5,846 nt of DNA from JABACD01 sp047639675. GTDB taxonomy: Bacteria > Planctomycetota > UBA1135 > GCA-002686595. The stretch spans positions 1 through 5,846 of the forward strand of contig JBLIOI010000199.1 in assembly GCA_047639675.1 (NCBI GenBank), written 5' to 3'. The position numbers and the translations under genes are program-made. Numbering within the stretch: the stretch's first letter is position 1; each line of letters starts with the position of its first letter. The notes beneath the pieces were generated by a model that was not told where the DNA came from, searched no databases, and saw only the letters and a program-made list of their open reading frames with translations. Of this stretch, positions 1 to 5,473 are shown in pieces.

Positions 1-1
1 T

Positions 2-124
2 CACGACGTTTCGGACGTTGGCCCGCAGGTGCTTTTCGATGGCTGTACGCCCTCAGATGAGAGCTTGCGCGAGTGGGAGGAGTCGAGCGAGGCTTCTAGG
101 CCTGAGGATCATCCTCCGCTCTAG
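2..124 (+). CDS. C-terminal tail of an unidentified protein (5' end outside window)
   Basis: One + frame stays open from base 2 to a TAG at 122-124 and encodes about 40 residues. The other + frame that is open here is arginine-rich and looks like a shadow, and the - strand frames contain stops. The tail is acidic and proline-containing (it ends EDHPPL) with one cysteine, which would suit a flexible C-terminus. It shows no motif I recognise and is too short to assign to a family. It ends 35 bases before the -35 element of the arsR promoter, so it is probably a separate transcription unit upstream of the ars operon. That it is coding at all is an inference from the open frame. Confidence 0.4.
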   Translation, partial: HDVSDVGPQVLFDGCTPSDESLREWEESSEASRPEDHPPL

Positions 125-158
125 TGCGTGACGGGCCTCAGTTCCGCGATCCTCTCGC

Positions 159-186
159 TTGACATATGCGTCTTGGCGAATATAAG
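159..186 (+). promoter_or_regulatory. Sigma-70-type promoter of the arsR-gap-arsJ operon
   Basis: A perfect -35 hexamer TTGACA (159-164) is followed, after 16 bases, by a -10 hexamer TATAAG (181-186), a 5/6 match to consensus. It lies in the right place and orientation for arsR. Transcription would be expected to start near 193, almost exactly at the arsR ATG (194), giving a leaderless or near-leaderless message. The promoter call rests on consensus match only. Confidence 0.72.
164..183 (+). promoter_or_regulatory. Candidate ArsR operator (imperfect palindrome)
   Basis: ATATGCG (164-170) and CGAATAT (177-183) form an inverted repeat with 6 of 7 pairs matching, separated by 6 bases. It fills the spacer between the -35 and -10 elements and touches both. 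A repressor bound there would block RNA polymerase, the usual arrangement for autoregulated ArsR-family repressors, which dissociate on binding trivalent arsenic. Assignment to this ArsR is inferred from position and symmetry. Confidence 0.55.
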
Positions 187-193
187 GGTGCCC

Positions 194-565
194 ATGGCAT
201 CTATCGAAAACACCTTTCGCGCCCTTGCTGACGGCACGCGCCTGCGGATCCTCTGTCTGTTGAGCTCTGGTGAGCTTTGCGTCGGGGATCTCGTGGATCT
301 ACTAGAGGTGCCTCAACCCACGGCTTCCAGGCACTTGGCTTACCTGCGGGGAGCAGGGCTCGTCGACACTCGGCGGGAGGGTCAGTGGGCCTTTTACTCG
401 TTGACGAAACCGACGAAGGGCTTTGGGGAGAAGCTCCTGGCTCTCCTAGAGTCCTGTCGAGACGAGCAAACTGAGTTGCGTGCCGATGCTCGCCAGGCGG
501 CGAAGTTACGTAAGTCAGGCGGTTGCTGCCCCGCTAAGGTCAACAGCGCTGGAGTGGCCCGATGA
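194..565 (+). CDS. arsR: ArsR-family arsenic-responsive transcriptional repressor
   Basis: This is a 123-residue winged-helix repressor of the ArsR/SmtB family, expected to act as a cytosolic dimer controlling its own operon. It opens with the typical FRALADGTRLRIL segment (8-20). The recognition helix region is PQPTASRHLAYLR (40-52), followed by the wing (GLVDTRREGQWAFYSL, 55-70). The classical CxCxxC arsenic site in helix 3 is missing: the segment reads ELCVGDL with only Cys29. Further cysteines are Cys21, Cys88 and a vicinal C-terminal pair Cys111-Cys112 in GGCCP. Arsenite is therefore probably sensed by a different cysteine set, as in ArsR proteins that use C-terminal cysteines. ATG 194 is chosen because the family homology begins there; a GTG at 128 lies upstream of the promoter. 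The gene overlaps gap by ATGA. Confidence 0.93.
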   Translation: MASIENTFRALADGTRLRILCLLSSGELCVGDLVDLLEVPQPTASRHLAYLRGAGLVDTRREGQWAFYSLTKPTKGFGEKLLALLESCRDEQTELRADARQAAKLRKSGGCCPAKVNSAGVAR

Positions 566-1566
566 GAGTTGGAATCAATGGCTTCGGCCGAATAGGACGC
601 CTCGCGCTGCGTGCGGGGTGGGGGCGTGAGGATCTAGAGTTCGTGGCCGTCAATGAACCGCACGCCAGTGTCGATACGATGGCCTTGCTGCTAGAGTTCG
701 ATAGCGTTCAAGGCCGTTGGCCCCATACGTGCCAAGCGTCGGGTGAGAAGCTTCAAATCGATGACAGCAAACTCGCCTTCACGCAGCACTCATCGCCAGA
801 GGAGATTCCCTGGAGAGAGCTTGGCGTTGAATTGGTCTTGGAGTGCAGTGGTAAGTTCAGGACTAGCAATACGCTCAGGCCGCACTTGAACGGTGGTGCG
901 CGCCGCGTGGTCGTTTCCGCGCCAGTCAAAGATGGCCCGCCGAACATTGTAATGGGCGTGAACCACGATCAGTTCGATCTCAATTTGGAGCCCATCGTTA
1001 CGGCGGCGTCTTGCACCACAAACTGCTTGGCTCCGGTTGTTCGAGTGCTGCACGACGGGATTGGAATCGAGCACGGGATGGTGACAACGATTCACAACCC
1101 GACGAACACACAATCGGTTCATGACGCGCCGCACGAGGATGCACGGCGCGCTCGTTCTTCACAGCTGAGTTTGATTCCGACGTCAACAAATTCCGCTACA
1201 GCAGTGACGCTCATCATCCCCGAGTTGGCAGGGAAGCTCGATAGCATCGCGGTCCGCGCGCCCGTACTCAACGCCTCGCTGACGGACTGCGTTTTTCAGA
1301 TGGAGCGCGACACTACGGTGGAAGAGATCAATGCTCTGCTCTTGAAGGCCTCTTCGTCCGGAAAACTTCAGGGTATTCTCGGGCACGAGACTCGCCCACT
1401 GGTCAGCGCAGACTACGCTGCGGATCCTCGCAGTTCGATAGTGGACGCTCTATCGACTCGCGTAACCAACAAGCGACTGGTAAAGGTACTCGCTTGGTAT
1501 GACAACGAGTGGGGCTATGCGAATCGACTGGCTGAACTCGCCGCTCTTGTAGGGCAGGGCCTCTAG
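562..1566 (+). CDS. gap: ArsJ-associated glyceraldehyde-3-phosphate dehydrogenase (type I)
   Basis: A complete 334-residue GAPDH of normal length. The Rossmann NAD-binding motif INGFGRIGR is at 5-13 and SAPVKDG at 119-125. The catalytic Cys151 lies in ASCTTNCLAPV and the general base His178 in TTIHNPTNTQ. Substrate-site segments include SLIPTSTNSATAV (203-215), and the conserved WYDNEWGYANR is near the C-terminus (312-322). In arsJ operons this enzyme is thought to oxidise glyceraldehyde-3-phosphate with arsenate instead of phosphate, giving 1-arseno-3-phosphoglycerate for export. The loop after the catalytic His reads NPTNTQ rather than the AYTNDQ-type sequence of glycolytic enzymes, which fits an ars-dedicated paralogue. 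Translation is probably coupled to arsR through the 4-base overlap, and arsJ starts 7 bases after its stop. A housekeeping role cannot be excluded from sequence alone. Confidence 0.93.
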   Translation: MRVGINGFGRIGRLALRAGWGREDLEFVAVNEPHASVDTMALLLEFDSVQGRWPHTCQASGEKLQIDDSKLAFTQHSSPEEIPWRELGVELVLECSGKFRTSNTLRPHLNGGARRVVVSAPVKDGPPNIVMGVNHDQFDLNLEPIVTAASCTTNCLAPVVRVLHDGIGIEHGMVTTIHNPTNTQSVHDAPHEDARRARSSQLSLIPTSTNSATAVTLIIPELAGKLDSIAVRAPVLNASLTDCVFQMERDTTVEEINALLLKASSSGKLQGILGHETRPLVSADYAADPRSSIVDALSTRVTNKRLVKVLAWYDNEWGYANRLAELAALVGQGL

Positions 1567-1573
1567 TCTCGGA

Positions 1574-2797
1574 ATGCGCAATCTGCGCGATTATGCGGTG
1601 ATTACGGGCACCTACTGGGTGTTCACGTTGACCGATGGTGCGTTGCGAATGCTGATGTTGTTGCACTTGCATCAACTCGGCTGCGCGCCGCTTGAGATCG
1701 CGTCGCTCTTTTTATTCTACGAGTTCTTTGGCATCGTGACCAATCTCTTTGGCGGCTGGATCGGTGCCCGCCATGGATTGAAGCTGACCCTATTCGCTGG
1801 CGTTGCGCTACAGATATTAGCCTGCCTATTACTCGCGGCGCGGGTTGAGAGCTTGAGCATCCCACTCTTTATGGTTGCGCAAGCAATGAGTGGTACGGCG
1901 AAGGACCTGACGAAGATGACTTCCAAGAGTTACGTGAAGCTCGTCGCTCCTCCGGGGGATCCGCACGGTTTGATGCGTTGGGTTGCGGTTCTGACGGGGT
2001 CCAAGAATATGCTCAAGGGGATCGGGTTCTTCCTCGGCGGGCTGCTCTTAAGCACAGTCGGATTTAGCGGAGCATGCCTTGGCATGGCGGCAGCGCTGGG
2101 CTTGAGTTTGGTCATCGCTTCTGCGCTGCTACCTCGTGCGGCGGGGCGTTCGGTGAATAAAGTGCATCTCAAGGAGCTCATATCCCGCGACTCGAAAGTG
2201 AACTGGCTATCGGCTTCGCGTTTGTTCCTGTTCGGTTCCAGGGACATCTGGTTTGTGCTAGCGCTTCCCATCTTCCTCTCTAGCCAGCTCGGTTGGACAC
2301 ACCCGCAAGTTGGAGCGTTTCTCGCGACGTGGGTGATCGGTTATGGGATCGTTCAAGCCCTTGCTCCGGCTTACGTCGGCGGCAAGAGCGGAGTTCCAGA
2401 TCGTCCGGCTCCAAACGCAAGAAAGCTCAGTCATTGGACTGCGGCGCTGCTCTTGCCCCTCGCTGGAATTCTGGCGGGGCTTCTCACGGGTGCAGGGCCG
2501 CTTGCGACCCTCGCAATTGGCCTCATCGTGTTTGGAGTGATCTTTGCCACGGGCAGCTCCATGCATAGCTATCTGATCGTTGCTTATGCCGACGACGATA
2601 GGGTGTCGCTCAGCGTCGGTTTCTACTACATGGCGAATGCTGCGGGACGCTTAGTCGGAACCGTTCTCTCCGGCGCGCTGTTTCAGGCTGCAGGCGAGGG
2701 CACGAATGGCCTGCTTCTGTGTATAGCCGGGTCGTTGCTCTTTGTCGTTGTTTCAGCGCTCCTGTGTGTCCCTTTACGTCGGGCAGAAGCAATCTGA
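1574..2797 (+). CDS. arsJ: ArsJ, MFS efflux transporter for 1-arseno-3-phosphoglycerate
   Basis: A 407-residue major facilitator superfamily protein of the inner membrane. About 12 hydrophobic segments can be seen, roughly at 8-30, 41-62, 70-90, 95-112, 135-158, 162-186, 213-237, 244-266, 287-306, 311-338, 345-372 and 376-400. A longer polar loop (187-210) follows segment 6, as is usual in MFS proteins. Segments I recognise from ArsJ are GTAKDLTKMTSKSYVK (107-122), GSKNMLKGIGFFLGG (142-156) and FLFGSRDIWFVLALPIFL (218-235). ArsJ was shown in Pseudomonas aeruginosa to confer arsenate resistance together with a neighbouring gapdh, and that pairing is exactly what is seen here. The ATG lies 7 bases after the gap stop with only a weak GGA upstream, so translation is probably coupled to gap. 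ArsJ identity is sure at family level; the substrate is inferred from the family. Confidence 0.93.
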   Translation: MRNLRDYAVITGTYWVFTLTDGALRMLMLLHLHQLGCAPLEIASLFLFYEFFGIVTNLFGGWIGARHGLKLTLFAGVALQILACLLLAARVESLSIPLFMVAQAMSGTAKDLTKMTSKSYVKLVAPPGDPHGLMRWVAVLTGSKNMLKGIGFFLGGLLLSTVGFSGACLGMAAALGLSLVIASALLPRAAGRSVNKVHLKELISRDSKVNWLSASRLFLFGSRDIWFVLALPIFLSSQLGWTHPQVGAFLATWVIGYGIVQALAPAYVGGKSGVPDRPAPNARKLSHWTAALLLPLAGILAGLLTGAGPLATLAIGLIVFGVIFATGSSMHSYLIVAYADDDRVSLSVGFYYMANAAGRLVGTVLSGALFQAAGEGTNGLLLCIAGSLLFVVVSALLCVPLRRAEAI

Positions 2798-2798
2798 T

Positions 2799-2813
2799 CC
2801 CCAACCTTTGGGG
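2799..2813 (+). other. Short hairpin just after arsJ
   Basis: CCCCAA (2799-2804) pairs perfectly with TTGGGG (2808-2813) across a 3-base loop, starting 2 bases after the arsJ stop. No run of T follows, so it is not a normal intrinsic terminator. It could protect or process the 3' end of the arsJ message, or be chance. It is also part of an imperfect direct repeat with 2884-2904. Confidence 0.3.
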
Positions 2814-2907
2814 CTCGGGCAGTATCATGAGAGCGAAAGACGTCGCCAACGGCGAGTCCAGCGAGGCTCGCTCCGATCCGCAAATCCCAACCCTTGGAGC
2901 TGGCTCG

Positions 2908-3318
2908 ATGAAACCTCAAGACACTTCTTATGCCCTCAAAACTGTTGTTGCTTTGGGCTTTGAGGAAACCGTTGGGCGCGTCCGTGAAGCCTTCGCTAAT
3001 GAAGGCTTCGGCGTGCTCACTGAAATCGACATCAAGGCAACGATGTAAGCCAAGCTCGACGCTGACTTCCGTCCCTAGGTAATCTTGGGAGCGTGCAATC
3101 CGCCGATCGCACATGCGGCACTTCTGCACGACACGGACATCGGCCTGCTCTTGCCGTGCAATGTCATCGTCTACGAGGGAAGTGACCCAAAGGAAAGCGT
3201 GGTTGCTGCGATCGAACCGGTGGTGCAATTAGGTGTGACTGGAAGCGACAGTGTCGTCCAGATGGCAAGCGAAGTGCGCGAGAAGCTAGCGCGAGTACTT
3301 GACGCTTTGCCGGGTTAA
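2908..3318 (+). pseudogene. DUF302-family protein gene with two in-frame stop codons
   Basis: The frame from ATG 2908 to TAA 3316-3318 spans 137 codons, the usual size of a small DUF302 protein. It matches the family pattern throughout: GFEETVGRVREAFANEGFGVLTEIDIKATM, then KLDADFRP, VILGACNPPIAHAAL, DIGLLLPCNVIVYE and a C-terminal EVREKLARVLDAL helix. Two codons in the same frame are stops: TAA at 3046-3048, where relatives usually have lysine, and TAG at 3076-3078, where relatives usually have tyrosine (FRPY-ILGACNPP). Each is one base from the expected sense codon and there is no frameshift, so decay looks recent; base-calling error is the alternative. GGAG at 2896-2899 lies 8 bases before the ATG and fixes the start. 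DUF302 function is poorly defined; the gene may be a passive passenger of the ars operon. Confidence 0.82.
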
Positions 3319-3358
3319 TTCACCCTTCCATCGATTCGCAGCCACAGAAGGATCTCGC

Positions 3359-4717
3359 ATGAAATTCCAAGTTTGGACACCCCCAGTAACCGCTCTTGTT
3401 TGCGGCCTGTCCCTCGTCGGTAGCGCCGTGGACCTTCAGGCCTTCTCGGTCCTTGGCTTTTCCCTCGAACTTGAGGCCCGCGACTTCCGCGTCTTCAACA
3501 ACTTTGCTGATCCGCAGGCCAACGACAACCAAGCCTCGGATCCCAACTTCCCTGGGCATCAAGGGGCGGTCATGGCGATTTGGAAGGCGAGCGTCGAGTG
3601 GGGCTGCACACTGCACGGTGACGGCGGCGGCGATCCGCATCAGCCCGGCGATCTTGGCTCTGGAGGCGCAAACTTTGACGCGATCTTCCAAGGGGAAGCA
3701 AACAGCGTTGGTTCGATCAACAGCAACACTCACTCCGCCATTTCAAGTTTGCCCGGTGGTGTGATCGCTATGTCCGAGGGCGGCGCTGGAGGTTGGCGCA
3801 TTCGCTACAACGACTCATGGACTTGGAGTGATGGCCCAGGTGGAATCGTTCACGACGGCGAGCTCGATTTGCAATCGGTTGCTACGCACGAATACGGCCA
3901 CGTTGTTGGAATCGGACACTCCAGCGTGTCGGGGGCGACGATGGGGGTCTCCTCCCTCGGAGTTGATGCGCGCTCGCTTGAAGCTGACGATTCCGCAGCT
4001 ATTCAAGCCGTTTACGGAGTGTGTTCGGTGAGCAAGCCTCTGATCAGTGGGATCAGCATTCAGCCAACACAGATCCAGATCGCTGGCTCCAATTTCGATT
4101 CTACGGCTAACGAGGTTTGGTTCACTCCCGCCGGAGGATTGGGCGATGGAGTGCCGATCAAGGTAGTGGGGCTGACTTCTAACGGAAGCCTGATCCAAGT
4201 ATCGATTCCGTCCGGCGCAGGATCCGGTGACCTTTTTGTTCGAGTTCCCGGGACTGGCGGTGCGAGTCTTTCGACACCTTGGCCGGTTGACTTGGGAACG
4301 CCGTGCGCCACTCCCGAAAACTACTGTGCAGTATCTTCCAACTCCGTGGGCCTCGGCGCACTGATCAGCAGCTCAGGTTCAGTCAGCCTTGCCAGCGCCG
4401 ATCTCGTCCTTCTGATCCAAGGCTGCCCGGCGAACAAGCCCGGACTCTTTTACTACGGCCCCGATCAAGTGGATCTGCCCTTCGGTGAAGGTCGCCGTTG
4501 CGTGGGCGGTTCAGTCTTCCGCTTGGCGCCGGTGATCACAAATCAGAGCGGCAGCGTTTCGCAAGCCTTGGACTTCAGCGCAGCCCCGCTCGGCAGCGGC
4601 GCGGGCCAAGCTACACCCGGCAGCGCATGGAATTTCCAATTCTGGTATCGCGATCCTTTTGGTGGTTCCGTTGGCTTCAACACAAGCGATGGTTTGAGCG
4701 TGGCCTTCTGCCCCTGA
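3359..4717 (+). CDS. Secreted matrixin-like zinc metalloprotease with TIG-like domain
   Basis: A 452-residue exported protein. Residues 1-28 form a signal peptide with a hydrophobic core near 10-23 and a likely cleavage after LQA. The catalytic domain (about 40-222) carries the metzincin zinc site HEYGHVVGIGH, with ligands His177, His181 and His187 and catalytic Glu178. The Met-turn is SGATM (Met195), and the domain ends EADDSAAIQAVYG in the manner of matrixins. Residues about 227-310 resemble an IPT/TIG immunoglobulin-like domain (KPLISGISIQP, then IAGSNF, then VSIPSGAGSGDLFVRV). Residues about 314-452 form a cysteine-containing module ending WNFQFWYRDP and FCP, which I associate with secreted planctomycete proteins. 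AGAAGGA at 3346-3352 supports ATG 3359 over a start at 3299 inside the previous gene. It probably degrades extracellular protein; the substrate is unknown. No link to arsenic is seen. Confidence 0.88.
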   Translation: MKFQVWTPPVTALVCGLSLVGSAVDLQAFSVLGFSLELEARDFRVFNNFADPQANDNQASDPNFPGHQGAVMAIWKASVEWGCTLHGDGGGDPHQPGDLGSGGANFDAIFQGEANSVGSINSNTHSAISSLPGGVIAMSEGGAGGWRIRYNDSWTWSDGPGGIVHDGELDLQSVATHEYGHVVGIGHSSVSGATMGVSSLGVDARSLEADDSAAIQAVYGVCSVSKPLISGISIQPTQIQIAGSNFDSTANEVWFTPAGGLGDGVPIKVVGLTSNGSLIQVSIPSGAGSGDLFVRVPGTGGASLSTPWPVDLGTPCATPENYCAVSSNSVGLGALISSSGSVSLASADLVLLIQGCPANKPGLFYYGPDQVDLPFGEGRRCVGGSVFRLAPVITNQSGSVSQALDFSAAPLGSGAGQATPGSAWNFQFWYRDPFGGSVGFNTSDGLSVAFCP

Positions 4718-4732
4718 TTCGCGCGTCGCTAA

Positions 4733-5071
4733 TCATGTAGTCGCCGCGGACTCGAGAGCTTGCAGCATCTCGTCCCGTGTGAACCTTCCGCATGATCGGG
4801 TTGCAAGGTGCCCGTCTTTGAAGGTGATCAAGGTCGGGATCTTGTCTACGGAGTACTTCTCGGCGAGCTCCGCGTTTGCGTCTATGTCGATTCTGGCAAA
4901 CAATAGGCGACCGGCAAACTGTGCTGCGACTTGCTCGATGAGATCACTCGTATGTCGGCAAGGGGAGCACCAACTGGCCCAGAACTCGACCACGACGGGT
5001 AGCTCGCTTGCATTTAGAAAGGCCTCAAAGCTGTGTTCTCCGAGGTGTGTGACTTGATTCGTGTTTGACAT
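4733..5071 (-). CDS. Thioredoxin
   Basis: A 112-residue single-domain thioredoxin, expected to be a cytosolic dithiol reductant for target disulfides. The active site is WCSPC (Cys35, Cys38) after the strand VVVEFWAS, and the cis-proline is Pro79 in KIPTLITFKDG. The chain ends in the usual amphipathic helix (TRDEMLQALESA). Two departures from the E. coli type are visible. Serine replaces glycine in the CGPC motif, and Glu29 stands where the buried aspartate (Asp26 in E. coli) normally sits. An extra Cys94 is present. There is no signal peptide. The start at 5071 fits family length, but no strong Shine-Dalgarno precedes it, so it may depend on the small ORF upstream on the same strand. It converges on the metalloprotease gene with 15 bases between stops. 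Confidence 0.93.
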   Translation of the reverse strand: MSNTNQVTHLGEHSFEAFLNASELPVVVEFWASWCSPCRHTSDLIEQVAAQFAGRLLFARIDIDANAELAEKYSVDKIPTLITFKDGHLATRSCGRFTRDEMLQALESAATT

Positions 5072-5127
5072 CGATTGGTTTGTCTCGTGGAGCTGGAAGG
5101 TGCCTTTCAGGTCCCATAGAGAGATCT

Positions 5128-5247
5128 CTAAGAAAGCTTCGCGGCGAGTTCGCTGGCCATTGACTCTGCCGCCGCCGTTTCGCTGATCTCGTCGATCAGG
5201 CGCACAGGATTCATGGCATTTCTGCTGAAGGTGAGGGTGGGGAGCAT
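5128..5247 (-). CDS. Possible 39-residue protein upstream of thioredoxin
   Basis: The - strand ORF starts at ATG 5247 and ends with TAG at 5128-5130. An AAAGGA Shine-Dalgarno sits about 8 bases upstream of this ATG, which supports it over the longer frame that opens at 5328. Codon third positions are mostly G or C, as in neighbouring genes. The peptide begins MLPTLTFSRN and continues as a helix-prone, alanine/glutamate-rich tail (residues about 18-39). The opening faintly recalls the N-terminus of small heat-shock proteins, but no alpha-crystallin domain follows in any frame, so it could be a truncated remnant or a genuine short protein. It ends 56 bases before thioredoxin and may be co-transcribed. 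Function unknown. Confidence 0.42.
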   Translation of the reverse strand: MLPTLTFSRNAMNPVRLIDEISETAAAESMASELAAKLS

Positions 5248-5323
5248 GCTTTCCGTCCTTTCGTTCCGTGTTGATTTGAGTGTAGATACCGCGACCGGAT
5301 TGGCTTTGGCATGTGAGATCCTA

Positions 5324-5338
5324 GGCACACGGCGTGCC
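5324..5338. promoter_or_regulatory. Imperfect palindrome in divergent intergenic region
   Basis: GGCAC (5324-5328) and GTGCC (5334-5338) form a perfect 5-base inverted repeat, with one further pair inside it. It lies between the - strand small ORF/thioredoxin unit and the + strand sensor gene, where a regulator operator would be placed. No T-run follows, so it is not a terminator. Five-base arms can arise by chance in GC-rich DNA. Confidence 0.22.
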
Positions 5339-5404
5339 GCGCTGAACTGGGAGCTTCTAAGTGATTTCTATGAATAGGCTTAGGGCTATTACGGAGGATT
5401 GCCA

Positions 5405-5428
5405 ATGGCGACGAAATGTCGTAAGTGA
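5405..5428 (+). CDS. Possible 7-codon leader ORF (MATKCRK)
   Basis: GGAGG (5393-5397) lies 7 bases before ATG 5405, the best Shine-Dalgarno placement in this end of the window. The frame reads seven codons, MATKCRK, and stops at TGA 5426-5428. The next gene begins 45 bases later at 5474 without an obvious ribosome site. A small inverted repeat, CGAC (5409-5412) with GTCG (5418-5421), lies inside the ORF. It could be a leader peptide affecting the downstream gene, a decayed gene start, or chance. Confidence 0.3.
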   Translation: MATKCRK

Positions 5429-5473
5429 CGAAAGTTAGTGAGCCGGATTGCGGGATTTCGCTAAGTTCAGAAC

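Noticed and set aside
128..193. Upstream GTG start giving a 145-residue ArsR
   Set aside because: The extra 22 residues have no family match and would lie upstream of, and across, the promoter. ATG 194 begins exactly where ArsR homology begins.
753..1386. Several - strand ORFs of 63-114 codons inside gap
   Set aside because: They are antisense to a clearly conserved GAPDH, have no recognisable motif and overlap each other; ordinary shadows in GC-rich DNA.
1930..2566. Two - strand ORFs (113 and 102 codons) inside arsJ, and one at 2683-3228
   Set aside because: They lie opposite a well-supported membrane protein and the DUF302 frame, are rich in Arg/Ser/Pro, and show no family features.
2827..2907. 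Longer DUF302 start at ATG 2827 (27 more residues)
   Set aside because: The added segment does not look like the family, and ATG 2908 has a well-placed GGAG.
3046..3078. Recoded stop codons (alternative genetic code, pyrrolysine or readthrough)
   Set aside because: Two different stops would both need recoding, TAA and TAG end other genes in the window normally, and no context signal is visible. Kept only as an unlikely option.
3085..3318. Second half of the DUF302 frame as an independent gene from TTG 3085
   Set aside because: It starts mid-domain at VILGACNPP, has no ribosome site, and is collinear with the upstream half in the same frame.
4718..4732. Shared terminator between the convergent protease and thioredoxin genes
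   Set aside because: The 15-base gap has no stem followed by a T-run on either strand.
4498..4740. + strand ORF of 80 codons overlapping the protease 3' end
   Set aside because: Arginine-rich frame inside the conserved C-terminal module and running into the thioredoxin gene; no ribosome site.
5248..5473. Sigma-54 (-24/-12) or strong sigma-70 promoters in the divergent region
   Set aside because: TGGC occurs near 5301, but no GC is correctly spaced downstream. The -10-like words on either strand lack convincing -35 partners.
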